Below are positions 11,657 to 24,330 of a stretch of 64,000 nucleotides of DNA, piece after piece. The position numbers and the translations under genes were made by a program. Within the stretch, counting starts at the first letter, position 1. The number at the start of each line of letters is the position of its first letter. Below the pieces are notes generated by a model. It was not told the DNA's origin. It did no database searches and was given only the letters and a program-made list of their open reading frames with translations. Source of the stretch: Isoetes taiwanensis (taxonomy: Eukaryota; Streptophyta; Lycopodiopsida; Isoetales; Isoetaceae); assembly GCA_021234155.1 (NCBI GenBank), contig JAJEKV010000017.1, forward strand, positions 425,467 through 489,466. Direction: 5' to 3'.

Positions 11657-13754
11657 TTAGAGGACAAGTAACTTACATACCTCATTTTTTGAGATGATAG
11701 ATGAGAGTGTTAATGTCATACTGCAACCCGGGAAGTTCACACTTTTCGATAAAAGCCCAGACGATTGATTTCGGATATCCTTTTGCTTTAAATCCTTTTC
11801 TATGAATATCATTGCAAGGTTATGCAGGTCAATGGCAGCATTAAGAGGATTGCTGTGCACATATAGGTAAGGTAGAACTTGAGAAATTATGACATTGCAT
11901 GCCATAGTATATGGTCTACAGCCCGATACATCAATAAATTTAGTTGCCTTGAAGGGGAGCTTATCCCTCTTATCGTATCTGTACGTGCAGAACGTTCCAT
12001 GAAACCTGTTTACCACTTCAATGGTCATATTCAGGAAATGGGCTCTTCTTCCTATATGACAGTCAGAACCATCGGAAGACCAATATTCAGTCTCATCTTT
12101 TATCATAAGAACACTAAGATCATAAATTGTAGTATCCATATGACTACCGAGTCCTAGATAATCTCTCATAAAGTAGCAGTTAATGCCAATTAAATCATCA
12201 ATGTATCTGTGTGTATTACTGAATGTAGAGGCTTCCAACATTTTACCTTTCATTGCTAAATTCATGATAAATCTTAATTCAAACAGAGCCAAATAGAGAT
12301 TACACCATGCCGGGCTGCATGGGAATCCCATAGGAATACCTTTAATCTGTCTCCACACTTTTCCTCCATTGTTGAGGAAACAGTTATTAATCAGCCAGAT
12401 ATTGATACTGCAGAAAACATCCATTTTTAATATATTCCATCTTGCACTTTTGGGGTTGCCATTTTTCCATTTTACTTCAAATACCCCATTACCATTAGTA
12501 GAGTACCACATGTTACTCTTTTTATGCAATCTTCTTTGGCTGCTCCAGGCCAAAGTACAAACTTCAGTTATTATTTTGCCAAGTCCTTGATCCCCATTCA
12601 AAGGTATATTTTCATAGCATTTTTCAGAATGTCACAGACAAAAAGATCATCAATCTTCTTTGGGTAGGTTCTGGTGATATCATAAGCCAATTGATCACCC
12701 AGGATGCTTTGATCTTGTGATTACTGAACATATTGTACTTAGCACATTTTTCATGACATATACGTGGCCAGACGTCAAGAATGGTGTTCAACCCTGAAGC
12801 TGCCAAAGATGCAATACCAGAGAAGATCGTATTATGAGCATTAGTGATCCATCTATATTCTTTTTTGTGTGCCTTGTAAATTCCCAGCAGGTATGGCAAG
12901 TCATGGCTTGTAAATAAGAGATCATTCCCAAATTTATCTATATCAGCTTCGATTTTAAGGGTTATATTCTCAACATTTAGTTCATGTTCAGCAAAGTCAG
13001 GGCTATCCAGTCTCTTAAAAGCCTCAGATCTAATATGTTGCGGACATATGAATGACGGGTTATTGGCGACTTTGTCAACCCCCACGATATATAGAAGTTT
13101 TCCTGCCGACCATCTCTTTGTTTTTTGATAACAACGTGGTCACGGGACATAAACTTAACCTTATTGTCCTTGTTAGCCTCGTCGGTTCAAAGCATATTCT
13201 TTAGCATCCGTTAAAATTTTCATTTTGCATAAACTAATTTTTTCCTTATCACTGTCCAGGAATGAAAATCTGTGCAGCATAAAGAATTGTTCAATGGTAC
13301 ATACCATTTCTTTCTTAAATTGCTACAGGGTGAAGGGTTGATCTGGGATATGGTTTAAACCCTTCCCAAACATATTTCTCAACGCTTTGTGATGCACTAT
13401 GTTGATATCCGTTGTTCTAACGTGCCCAATATCAGTATCAATAAACTTTTCTAAAGTGGGATTCATGCAAGGACATTTCATTTCCTCCTTCATAGCAAAA
13501 ACCTTTTTAGGCTTGTAGAACTTTGCTTTGAGATTATGAATGTATCTCCATCCAAATGTCGAATTTTCGAGGATATTCTTCCCTCTATCCCCGAATAATT
13601 TGATTAAATTGTCTTCAAAGAATCCACTGATTCTGAAATTGCTGACAAATTTTGAGAAGAAGCTAAAATGAATGAACTTCTTCTTTTGTTTATCTTTGGT
13701 CGTGGTTAATACCCAGTTTCCCTCATCATTAAGGATTAGAGCTCTTGTCTTGCC
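11657..13754 (-). pseudogene. Reverse transcriptase of retroelement 1 (frame-interrupted)
   Basis: The exon probably begins at an acceptor (atttttcag|GGC) at 13754 and is open to the TAG near 13330, so a product of about 690 residues is expected. An N-terminal region has FGWRY, CPCMNPTLEKFID, GHVRTTD and a GLNHIP motif. Further on come FLLGIYKAHKKEY-like finger residues, motif A (DI...KCYENIPL), motif B (GIPMGFPCSP, near 12310-12341), motif C (RYIDDL, near 12192-12209), then HFLNMTIEV and YDKRDKLPF. Breaks are one TAG near 13330 (right after CTG), a stop near 13187 and two frame changes around motif A (12640-12700), both next to CTG or CAG. No endonuclease, RNase H or integrase follows before the terminal repeat. 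With the breaks corrected the RT could be functional, since all catalytic motifs are kept. Confidence 0.8.
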
Positions 13755-13958
13755 CTGAAAAATCGTATTATGTGATCAATATGATCAATTTTTAGTATGT
13801 AATGCCTATGTAGGCATTGAAACAGATAGTATGAGTTCCCCATGCAATCCCCTAGTAATGTCTGGTGGTTATAGTGCTAGATTAGTTAAACATCAACCTT
13901 TCATAGTTAATAGTCTACTACTGGAAATTCACAGTAAACATTTTGAGGTGGTACATAC

Positions 13959-15585
13959 CTGGTTACGATTAGATGTCAAGATTGTACGGTGATATGTTGA
14001 AGGATCTGCTGCTGTTACCAACACTGTTTTTTGTTACTGAACCATCTGCAATATTGCTGCTGTCATCCAGGTCAACGACTTCATTGCCATAATTATCAGC
14101 AGCATTAGAATGAGAGGCTTCAGGCCTTTTATAAAGTTTGGGTGGCATGATGACTGTACTGTCTGGACTGTCGATTTCGCTATCTCTCCTTCTGTTATGT
14201 ACTGTGTAGTCAGAAACGTTACCTTCTTGTTGCTTACTTATGAGAAATTTGACTGGTTTAATGGTCTTTTCCAGAATGTCAGCAAGCTTGGTATTACCAT
14301 GTTCCTTGGCCAAATCCATTTGATTGTTATCAGCCAGCAGCATAGTCATGTTGATCAATATTTCACAAACCTTAAGATACCCAATAAAAGCAATGATAGC
14401 AGTCTTGAGAGGTGTGGTGGCAAGAATAGAACTGAAGTATGCAAATCTCACCATGGTGGGTTGTGTAGGCCATGCATTCTCTAAATTGTTCATGAGGAAC
14501 CATATGGCATGATCCAACCAGATGATGGTATCAGGACAGTCACCGTTCTCTTTTGCAGCCTTGCTGCAGGTGCATTTGATAAAAGGACAGAATGTTCTCC
14601 ACATTTTCTTGATGTAGAAGTCATGCCTTCTTTCCTCAACTTTAGCCTGATGACTTTTTTGCCCGATAGTTACACCTGTACTATGGCTACATTCAAAACC
14701 TAACCATTTAGCTTGGAAAGGTAAAGTAAGTTCAATCTTGTCCACTCTTCGAATACAGTTATCAGCATCCTTTTCAGCATTCTTAATGTCCTCATCACTA
14801 ATGCATGCCAGCTGTCTCCAAGCATTTAAATTGATAGGTGCAAGTACTCCAAGGTTTTTGCTTTTCCATATTGCATGGTTGAATTGAGCGCTATGAGATT
14901 CCACTTCCCTTTGAGACATGATGGGGAATCTGCCACAGTTGAAGAAATTCAGCATGGAGATGGGGAGTTTATCCTCTTCCTCAGTTATTTCCTCCTCCTT
15001 GCTGTTACTATCATCTTGCTCAGTGCTGAAAGCTGCTTTGTACTCATCAGGTAGCATGTTAACATCGAAAAGACAGTTGCTAAAAGTAGCACAGGGGGTC
15101 ACTTTAACTTGGGTAGCCGAAACTTTTGGTCTGGTCCTCCTGCTATTATTTGAAAATGTGAACTTGACACCATTGGCTCGTTCAAGTGCCGTCAGACCTT
15201 TCATAAATAATCGTAGACTGGTGACCTCCATTTGTGTAGCATTGAACTGAGCCATGGGTAGTTTGGCATACCGGTTGTCAATCATACTCTTGCAGTGATT
15301 GACATCATAGCCTGCTTTCATGAAGCCAGTGACAAGTGAAAGAAAATTACACATACCAAAATGTGTGATGCCTGAGCAATTGCCATCTTCAATAGTGTTT
15401 TCCAAGTCGATAATATATTGGTGTAGTTCTCTTTTCATGATGCATGCTAGTATGGTTTGCACTGCCATATTTGGTGGTGGCCGAGACAATAATCCATATC
15501 CGTGCATGTTAAGCTCCTTACACCAAACTGTCTGTGTCATGCTAACAGCACCACTGTTAGATGGAATGCCTTTACCAGCCCCTTC
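13959..15585 (-). CDS. Orphan ORF of retroelement 1, about 540 residues
   Basis: This is a long intact frame (Met at 15540, open back to an acceptor atgtaacag at 15586). It is homologous along its length to the ORF at 24561-26147 of retroelement 2. Shared blocks are AVQTIL near the start, FNCGRFPIMS and HAIWKSKNLGVLAPI in the middle, GQKSHQAKVEERR, WRTFCPFIKCTC then CPD, WLDHAIWFLMNNLE, and FIGYLKV near the end. The conserved Cys cluster (C-x4-C-x-C then CPD) could bind zinc. The tail after about residue 430 is polar and variable. The position upstream of the RT suggests a Gag-like or nucleic-acid-binding role; no known family is recognised. The last codons clash slightly with the donor CCAG|gtatgt at 13958: another frame would end in N-Q, as the other exons do. 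Confidence 0.75.
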
Positions 15586-16600
15586 CTGTTACATTTAGAG
15601 CAATTGTAATCATGAGTAACACTTATTGACATTAAAACAACCATGTAAAGGTACCAGTGAGAAAGCAAAAATCAAGTATTTCCATACTGTACACACCATA
15701 AGACCCATGCTGGTTAAACCAGCACCCCGAAGACACTGAATATATAGAGAGCCATGACAAGGTACAAAGACAGCATCCGAAGACCCAGTCCAATTCCCAA
15801 GCCATGGCATTCAGTTCTGACCAGGATAACCTGTGCCAGACCAAACTTATCGGTTTCACATGTTATAGTGGAAGAGTCTTATAGATAATACAGTGCTGGA
15901 TTAACTAGATTATGCAAACTCTATTTAAGCCATGCATTCGTATCATTTGTATCAACTTATATCTCTGACCAAATGTATTTACCAGATAGGAAACATTTAC
16001 CACATAAGTCCAGAATATAATTCTTCCAAGCAATAGATAGTCCTTGTTTCCAAGCAATAGATATGACGCCAATAATGTCAATAGCAGCAAACAAGCATTT
16101 CCAAGTAATACATTTCAATGGTTTGTTTCTTAGGGAGTTTATAACTTCATTTGTTTTGCAGTTCCTATTATGCAGACACCATTTATGCAATCATGGATAT
16201 TTTAAGACAGACCATAGATTAAAATAAAGGAAAGTACTGTTATCATTAAAATATAGTATGTTTTTAGTCATGGCTAGTGCCAATATCACAAAACTTCATC
16301 AAAGTACTTCAAGTAACCAAAAGCATGCAGCTAAAACAATGGAAGATAGACTCAAGCTATATCAGACAGGAATTTCTCCTCAATGAGTTCAGCCTGCAAC
16401 CTGATGTCACATTTGTGGCATTTGAGTTTAGGGTAACGAGAAAACCTGAATAGCTTAAAAAGAAGTTTCAGCTCATGATGCTTAATGTTTTTCTTAACAC
16501 ATAGAAAATCCCTGAACCATACGAACTTGCTTCTTATGCACTCCTTTGAGTGCTTCAAACTATTAAAAACTTGAGAGTAGGTAGAGATGATCCCGGTTAC

Positions 16601-16690
16601 CTGCAGTAGAACCAGAGCAAGTTAGCCTTAAAACAGGGTAAAATGCTAAGCTACTAGCAGGTAAGCAAAAGAATCATCTGGCTTATCGCC
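16601..16690 (-). CDS. Short second exon (G-D-K-P exon) of retroelement 1
   Basis: The acceptor is gctgaag|GGCGATAAGCC and the donor CTGCAG|gtaacc. It starts in phase 0 as G-D-K-P and joins N-Q of the SAP-like exon. A C-L-P-A-S-S segment reads through in a neighbouring frame, so one base may be missing next to the CCAG in AAGCCAGATG. The same exon start occurs at 19076 in retroelement 2 and at 39322 in the unrelated transposon gene. Confidence 0.5.
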
Positions 16691-16991
16691 CTTCAGCCAC
16701 ACAATATGATGACAGATTATCAAAACATAAGCTAAGATGTAAACAGAATAAATAACTGAAACTTTATGCGAGAACAAGTAGCTTATTGCATGATAGTAAG
16801 CAGTAGAAGATAGAGGTATTTCCTTGGCATTGATCAAACCTGTAAAATTATGTCAAGAGCTTGTTGATACAACAGTAAACAAATATATCTACCTGGGTAA
16901 ATGGTAAAATCAAGAGTGATGTATGGATATGCACGTATTTTTCTACTTCCCCCATGGAATGCTATAATAAACAACTAAATTAGATCGGGAC

Positions 16992-17318
16992 CTGATTAAG
17001 TGGCACTCCGTCATCATCAGTTAGATCTTCAATGTTATTGGCGAGTCCCACGATGGATCTTGCAGCTGGTGTAGTAATACTAGGAGCTTTACCATGAACT
17101 GCTATCATGCAAGCTCCAATACTAGAAGCAGGGCGTTTTCCAGGATTATTCCTCTTTGTAGCAAAGATATCTATGCCAGCTTTTCTTGCCATTTCCTCCA
17201 ACTCAGATTTTTTCATAATCGCTCCATCATGTTTACATTCAATCCCTTTCTCCTTAAGCAAGGCCACAATGTCAGCCTTTGTTGGCTTCACATTTGCGGA
17301 ACCCTCTGGCCTAGTCAT
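16992..17318 (-). CDS. SAP-like first exon of retroelement 1
   Basis: About 109 codons run from the Met of MTRPEGSANVKPTK to N-Q at the donor CAG|gtcccg. The frame stays open upstream to 17663, but this Met is chosen because retroelement 2 starts in the same way (MAGRPEGAQN). Residues about 12-50 (PTKADIVALLKEKGIE ... KKSELEEMARKAGI) resemble a SAP or related helix-extended-helix DNA-binding fold. The C-terminal part is acidic (EDLTDDDG). Such a domain could tether the product to chromatin or AT-rich DNA, fitting the (TA)n insertion sites; this is inference. The upstream open frame (DSDVFAVKMVNGLFDKLRI...) may be a real N-terminal extension. Confidence 0.55.
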
Positions 17319-18987
17319 TGTTTCCCAGCCCTTGTTAGGCGCAAGTCTGTGCTCCTGTGCGACTTCGTTCTCCCGATGCTCACAGGGAGTTTCAACTAAA
17401 AGCCACTCCTCAGTATTTCTAATCCTAAGCTTATCAAACAGTCCATTGACCATTTTTACCGCAAAAACATCTGAATCAGTCATTTCACTGTAATAGCAGT
17501 GGCTAGAAGGGTCTACACAATATATCTGTTTGATTCGAAATGGGATATTAGTAATGTAAATCGCCAAAGATCTTACCTTAGTGCATAATACCCAGCAGAA
17601 TACCGTGTCGTTTTTAAATTTGGTGTGCATCCTTACCAGCTCGCGCATGTGATAGTACTCCATAGCTGGTATCTAGTCTCAGACCCGACGAACCCTAAGC
17701 TAAAATTTTAGGTTAATCCCGTTACATCTGTCATAGTATTTCAGAGGATACGTGCCTATACGGTCAAGTATATACTTAACCCATGAGATATCATAATAAT
17801 TTTCACCTACCCCATGTATTTCACGCTAAAGGTAATGATGCCCTTATGCTTACGGCTAAGTTAACACGTTACCATTCTTGTTATCATCACCATAGTTTAC
17901 CAGGGGAAATTATTAAATTGTTTTAAGGCCATACTACTCAAATAGGATGCTCACTTCCTAGGCATAATTAAATCACAACCGAACGTTATGGTCGAACCTT
18001 GTTGTCTAAATAAAAGTTAGTTTTGCTCCTGCCAATGTTGTTCAAGCTATAAACCTTTCATATTCAAAGCTATGCATGGGGACAAAGGATTATACTATTA
18101 TTGCAAATAAGGCAATAAAAGATCACCCTGACACTATGTAAACACAATGGTGTTCCCATTTAGAATCAAAAGTCAGTATTAGCAGAGATCACAGGCAGGT
18201 GGCAGTACAACCTTTAGAAATAGTATCAGTAAAGCCGATGCCAGCCTTGGGATATAGATATATATGTATATATATATATATAGACTAGCCAAAACTAAAA
18301 CCTAGCTTAGCCATCCAACCAGCCTTGGGCAATACCAAGAACTGATGGACTTATCAGTCCTTTTGGCTTGAATCAAGCCAAAAGGGAACCTTGGAAACCA
18401 AATTATTTTAAAGATCAAATAAGCTTGAACCATGCATTAAAATGCTGGGTTCAGATATTTAAGAAAATATGGTAAAAAAACCTTGCTAAGAGATTATGCT
18501 GAATAAAGTTCATTAATGGCATGTGTTATGCTGGATTATATCACCCAATAGATACCATAAAGGATTATGCTACTTCAAAAGAAAGACTACAAAACAACAA
18601 CTAGAGGTAAAGGGTAAAACTCAAAGATATATTGATGACATCAACATGATGTAGAATAGATATTACATCAGAAAATGCAATGATGACTATAATATGCTAC
18701 AAGATAATACAACTGTTACTGTTTCAAATGTATTACAAAAAGCATCAATGGTAACAGCCATATGACATCCAAATGCACAATAAATTTCTAAAATGTTCAG
18801 AAATAACTTGCATTAATTGTACCATACAACAAGTGTTGTCCTTTCTGTAGATTAAGTCCAAAGGCCCAGAAAATCCATACCACAGATGTAAAAACAATGA
18901 ATTTATTTGTAGAAGAGAAATCCAATATAATTCTTCCAACCAGCATTTTCCAACCATACAAGATATGGGAAAAGGAAGTTCGGTTAC

Positions 18988-19076
18988 CTGTAGCACAAAT
19001 AGCAATAGTTAGCCTTAAGAGGGTAAAAACTGCTAGTGCTAACAGGTAAGCAATGAACTATCCTTGGCTTATCGCC
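18988..19076 (-). CDS. Short second exon (G-D-K-P exon) of retroelement 2
   Basis: The acceptor is gggtgaag|GGCGATAAGCC and the donor GCTACAG|gtaacc. It reads G-D-K-P-R-I-V-H-C-L-P-V-S-T-S-S in one frame, continuing the N-Q end of the first exon after an intron of about 1.33 kb. The homologous exon in element 1 starts at 16690. Confidence 0.5.
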
Positions 19077-20406
19077 CTTCACCCACAATTTAAAAGACAA
19101 ATAGCATAAACCACAAGACAGAAAAAACTGAAAGAATAAGCATACAGTTGGTAGTATATTTCGGGGATAAGACATATCTGTACCAAACATATTTGAGAAT
19201 GCTTAATAGTAGATCAGAGTTACTGAGTTACATAGCAGGAATGATTACCTCAGCATACCATAATAAGAACAAAGGGTGTAATCCAATATGAGGCTAGGGT
19301 TATATTATTCTATAGCCAAACTGTATATGCAGCAGCAGCAGCAAGCTTGTACCCTATGGGAAATGGCCAAAGATCCTTCAGATACCATTAGTGTTGCAGC
19401 CAAAAGCAGAGAGCCAGCAGAAGAAAATCCTGAACAAAGAGTAGGCATTTGATCATAAAACATTGGGCCATCCTATAGTATACTTATATTATAGAATATG
19501 AGCATAGCCATATCCAATAGCATAGCTTTATTAATGGTAAAGGGTGCGAAAAACAGCCCACACACAAAGAAAAGGATAGCAACACAACATAATAATGGGA
19601 ACATGAGGCAATTAAACTGCATGAACATATATGCAGAACCCACAATGAAAGCAAAACATGCGTGTTAAGCCACATGGCTAAAAACCCAAATCATTAATAG
19701 TAGAATGCCATAAACCGGTCACACGAGAAATCAAACAATTTGGACCAAGCTTACTCTAAGCTAACATATATGATCAATTAATAGGAGAGATACAAGCCAA
19801 ATACATTATTAGTCATATGCACTACACCATGGTTTACGGTAGTAAAATTATCTGAGGAATAGCTCTTATATTCACTAAGATATGATAAAAGGACCAGCAG
19901 AGGCTTTAAAAAGAAAAAATAAAAGAAGTTCATTGGAGAAGAATATATCCAGGACTAAAATACTAGATTAGATGTAATCACAGTCATAATAATCTAAGAT
20001 AGATGTTATCACAGTCAAGCATGCAGATCCAGAATTAGACACGCAAATCCCGATTATTCTAAGCCATAGTGACTAAACATCCTGTTAGAAAGTACAAACT
20101 AGATCATGGCATATCATAAATGCGGTATATCAGCCAGCATGCCATTTCATAAACAAATTATAAGAAGACGTTGGAGAATGTGCAACAAATGCCCTACAAA
20201 TCAGAGTATAGTTATCAGATTAGGATCATATTTCTACATCTAAGCATGCACTGCAATAGAAGGTAAGCAAATGGCAGCAATTAATACTATGACCTGAGAT
20301 ACAGAAGTGTAGATTAAAGCTGCAATAGAAAAACATAAGGAGAGAATTGTACACTTATATCTAAATACTCCACTAAAGGGAACCGAAAAAAATTAATTAA
20401 TCAAAC

Positions 20407-20724
20407 CTGATTGGGCTGTATCTCCTCATCAGATTTTTCTTCATCAGATATATCCTCAATAGACAGGGGCACATGGATAATGTTGGAAGGCTCAACATCT
20501 TTGCCAACATTGCTACAGCTTTGAATCCCAGATGCCATAAATTTCTTGATGCCACTATCTCCAGTATCTCTGTTGGGATCAATCCCATTAATCCTGCATA
20601 ATTCTAGCAATTGTGCCTTGGTAGGCTGCACACTGGGATGCTCAATCCCTCTTCTCCTAAGAATTTCTATAAGCTTATGTCTGGTGTGCCCTTTGTTTTG
20701 GGCGCCCTCTGGGCGTCCAGCCAT
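20407..20724 (-). CDS. SAP-like first exon of retroelement 2
   Basis: 106 codons run from Met (MAGRPEGAQNKG) to P-N-Q at the donor CAG|gtttga. Residues about 14-50 (HKLIEILRRRGIE ... PTKAQLLELCRINGI) have the two-helix spacing of a SAP-type DNA-binding motif, and the GRP start is like a minimal AT-hook core. The tail is acidic (SIEDISDEEKSDEE). It is homologous in plan, though not closely in sequence, to the element 1 exon. A weaker alternative is a LEM or HeH-type fold. Confidence 0.55.
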
Positions 20725-22049
20725 GCTAATACGAAAAAATGCAGACATTCAAACACTCAGCATGCCTTATACGCTCAGCCAGCAGATTAAGCTAAGCTAA
20801 TATCATGTTTGCCGTATTAAATATGTATAAAGCTAGTTGATTAAGATGTATATTCAACAAATACAAAGATCGAAATAACAGTTACCTGAGAAAACCAGAA
20901 AAAGCCAGTATGAAATTCCAGCTAAGGGTAAGACAGTTACGGGTCTTTGAGGCGTCCATCATTCCGCTATCCACTATCAGAGGTCAGAGGTCGTAAGGAA
21001 AGTTAGGGTTACGACCATTCGGCCAAATATCCGGTGCCCTAATATTTTCGTAATATATCCTGCCATATTGTTAAGAAGATAATCACTTATTGCTAAGTTA
21101 TATTAAAAAAATTGAACTTAGGTCCAACAAGCTGCTTAGCCAAATTTGGATATGTCAATAGGGCATGCCCAACAGGGGTGTATTTTACCCATATATGCAG
21201 GTTAGCTTCAACAACTATTCATTTTCGCCCAACAATAAGGCACTTCACCTAACCATCAAGTCAAGCACATACAGAGGAACAACTTCCCCATTTATACCTA
21301 ATGGAACAACCTGATAGTTAACAAAATGTAAACCAAAATGTCAACCAATATCCATAAGTGTCAATGAACATATTAAAACAGAATTCCATAGCCAGCATCA
21401 TACAATAAATTTAATCAGCTCCTGATGCCTAGTATGTCACTTTGTCATTAAAAAATTCAATGCAAGAATGCATCAATACTATGCATCATTAATGTTATAC
21501 CACAAACAAGTAATAAAGCAATTAGGTTGAATAAAGTCAATGGTGTGACCATACCAATATACATTTGGGCAAATGCAGTAACCACACATGATGCTGGATA
21601 TTTAGTGGCTAGGTAGAGACAATAACAAGCAGCAAAAGACCACTATGGATAAGGAGCAAAAACCAGACATGAATAAGCATAGGCATCAGTGATAAGTTAG
21701 CTAGACTATTTCCAAGTTTCTGTTGTACAGTATAAGAATTTAGGACCAGGGATCAAAATGCCTATAGAGATACTTTGTCAAATACACAACATAGAGATCA
21801 TATTGCTGACAAATATAGCATAATCCGAGTAATCCAATACAAGGTTATTACACAGTTCCAGGGGATAGGATCATGCCAATTTCCAAAGTACCAAAATAGC
21901 TATAAGATTAACATAAGGGGATCAGGGTGAGAATCAAATGGTTTTAGGTAGTGGCGTAAAACGGAAGAGCCGTAACAATTTATAAACACAAAGGAAACAA
22001 AAGAATTGTACTAAAAGGAACAAGGAGCTGCACTAAAAGAGCATAATGC

Positions 22050-22050
<1 letters not shown>

Positions 22051-22126
<76 letters not shown>
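22051..22126. repeat. (AT)n microsatellite at an internal repeat boundary
   Basis: An uninterrupted AT dinucleotide run marks the junction between the left terminal repeat and the internal part of retroelement 2. The translated YIYIYI frames over it are meaningless. Confidence 0.95.
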
Positions 22127-22129
<3 letters not shown>

Positions 22130-22272
22130 TACCTCCTACCGGAAGGCAAGGAGTGTCCCTATTGGTGCAATCATAAGGGCTGGAGGGCCCCCCATGATAG
22201 GGACCCCCCGCCAACTAAAACTCAAGTAAAAGAATATCTAGCTTGTGGATTTCCATAATCAAAATGTTGATA

Positions 22273-24330
22273 TCATAACGTAATCCGGAAATTGTCATGA
22301 TGTAGAACCCTAGTAACTTTGTGCCAAACATCTCTCTTTTGAAACCCTTTTGTCGACAAAGCATTCCATAAGACCCAAAATATCCGAGGCAGCATTTGTT
22401 GGATTACTATGCACATATAAAAAGGGCTGGATTTGTGAGATGATAGCGTTATGAGGCCATTAAATCTGGCGCAACTAGAAGCATGAACAAATTTAGAAAC
22501 ACTAAAGGGCAGTTTGGATCTTTTATCGTACCTTCTTGTTTCATAAACACCATGTTGTGGTGCTAGAATGTCAATGGTCATATTTAGAAAGTCAATTTTC
22601 CTGCCTGTTTCACCACCATCCCAATAAACCGTCTCGTCCTTAATGACTAAGTGCCTAGTATCATAAATAGACTTAAATTTGGAATCATCAGTACCCAACC
22701 CTAAATATTTTTCGATGAAAGGATTATTGATCGGCAAGATCATCAATATATCATGCGTATTCCCAAAGGCGGAGCTTCCCTTAGGTTCCCATCCTTAATA
22801 AGCCCGAGGATGAACTTCATTTCAAAACCACGATAGGTAAAGGTTGCACCAGCCTGGGCTAGATGCAAAGCCCATAGGGATACCCCTAATCTGCTTCCAA
22901 ATGCCATTGTACATGGCCAGATAACAATTGCAGAGTAGCCAGTTGTTAAGCATAATAAACTTTTCTTTATCTAGCCGATACCACTTATTTCCGGTATTAC
23001 GTCATTCCATTCGAGAAAAACACCATATTTATCCGAGATTGTATACCACATCTCATAATTAGCATGAATCCAGATATTTGTATTTCCAAACACGATTTAT
23101 GATGTTTTCCATAATTTTTGAATCCCTCCTCACCATCAAGAGGTATGTTCTCATAACACTTAGTTATATGCAACAAAAACATTGTTGATCTTGGCGAGGA
23201 AGATTACGAGGCTATGTCATATCTGAGAATTAATCACCCATGAGGCTCTCGATTATATCGAGGTGAATAGATTAGCGTGACACATTTATCATGGCATATA
23301 ATTGTCCATGCTTCAAGTAGCAAATTAAGTCCATTAGAGATGATTGATGCACTAAGCGAAAATATACTCTCATGTGCACTAGTAATCCATCACGTACTCT
23401 TTTTTATGAGCCTTGAATATACCTAGTAAAAAGGGTAGCTCTTCTGTTGCAGTATGTCCATCACCAAGCATATCCTGTATATCATTTTTGATTTGGATAA
23501 CCAAATCGTTTCTGGCCATGCTACATTTCAAAAAATCCCCACTTTCAAGTCTTTTAGTGGCCTCAAGCCCGATGTGCAAAGGGCGGATAAACGATGGGTT
23601 GTTTGCGGCCTTATCAACACCGATACATACAGATTTTACCAATCCACTCAATGTTTCTTATTACAAGTCCATCATTGATTGGGAACTTCCTGCTAATAAC
23701 TGAATTTTTCTGTATGAAGTTCTTTGCCAACCATTTGGTTTCCTTTTTGAGTGTTTTTGTAAAGTTCACCACCAGCAAATTATCCATAGAGGAAAACATT
23801 GCATTATGCACTTTAATAAACCGCTCAATAGTTCTATTCATCTCAAGTTTGAACTGCCAAGAACGAAAGCGGTTGATCGGGGATAAAATTCAGCCCTAAC
23901 GAGAACCATCTTCTTAATGTTTTATTATGTATGATTGCAAGATCCGTAAATGCGAACATGTTTGGTCAAGGGATCAATGAATCTATTCAAATTAGGATTT
24001 GAGCAGGGGGCATTTGGGTTGCTTTCGGTTCGGAAGACATCCCGGTCTCAGTAAACATACTTTTCAAGGTTGATGTGTACCTCCAGCCAAAGGTGGTATT
24101 ATTCCATAATTCAAGACCAACATCACCAAGATATCTATGCGGCACATTTTTAAATGTGCTAGAGAAATCAATTTTATCAACTTCTTTTTGAGAAATATGT
24201 GAAATGCACATATTTTTGTTTGACCTTCTCTAAAGGTTACGAAGTTTAATCCGATCCATCAATAGTGCGTGAGAGCTCCTTCCATTTCATCATCATTAAC
24301 ACCCATAGCATGGGATAAATTTGTAGTCAT
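22273..24330 (-). pseudogene. Reverse transcriptase of retroelement 2 (multiply frame-broken)
   Basis: Pieces of an RT homologous to that at 11657-13754 lie in order on the minus strand: FGWRYTSTLK near 24080, a KHVRI/ILHNKTLRR-like region near 23930-23980, GVDKAANNPSFIRPLHIG near 23600, FLLGIFKAHKKEY near 23410, KCYENIPLDGEEG near 23140, GIPMGFASSP near 22860-22890, YIDDL near 22745-22760, then FLNMTIDI and RYDKRSKLPF. At least five frame changes separate them. The catalytic YIDD and motif B remain readable, so decay may be recent or partly a consensus artefact. Confidence 0.75.

Larger units (their letters stand above)
8966..18282 (-). mobile_element. Retroelement 1: 9.3 kb, intron-bearing, with 2.5-kb direct terminal repeats
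   Basis: The element reads on the minus strand. It has two direct repeats (8966-11486 and 15741-18282) flanking a 4.25-kb internal region. In transcription order it carries a SAP-like exon and a G-D-K-P exon (in the right-hand repeat), an orphan ORF of about 540 codons, and a reverse transcriptase. The inferred introns have GT-AG ends. No tRNA primer-binding site, RNase H, integrase or aspartic protease could be seen. A purine-rich GGTAGGAGGTAGGC (minus strand) sits directly inside the left repeat. Penelope-like elements are the best-known retroelements that combine retained introns with LTR-like repeats, so that affinity is suggested but not proven. The outer ends lie in (TA)n. Confidence 0.75.
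15741..18282 (-). repeat. Terminal direct repeat of retroelement 1, right (5') copy
   Basis: This is the partner of 8966-11486, about 2.54 kb. It keeps an intact SAP-like exon and the following short exon, so it is the likely promoter-bearing 5' copy. It ends in atatatgtatatatatatatata, directly abutting the first repeat of retroelement 2. Confidence 0.85.
18277..22126 (-). repeat. Terminal direct repeat of retroelement 2, left (3') copy
   Basis: It runs from tatatagactagccaaaac to an (AT)n tract ending at 22126 and is collinear with 26275-30168. This copy looks better preserved: its SAP-like exon is open and CAG/CTG triplets are intact where the partner has CG forms. Confidence 0.85.

Noticed and set aside
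18277..22126. Hammerhead ribozyme in the terminal repeats, as reported for Penelope-like elements
   Set aside because: CTGATGA words on the minus strand near 20420-20445 lie in the SAP exon, and no GAAA with flanking stems could be paired. A covariance-model search would be needed to settle it.
22011..22258. YIYIYI-repeat frames over (AT)n here and at 30.0-30.2 kb
   Set aside because: Translations of AT dinucleotide repeats; no coding signal beyond the simple repeat.
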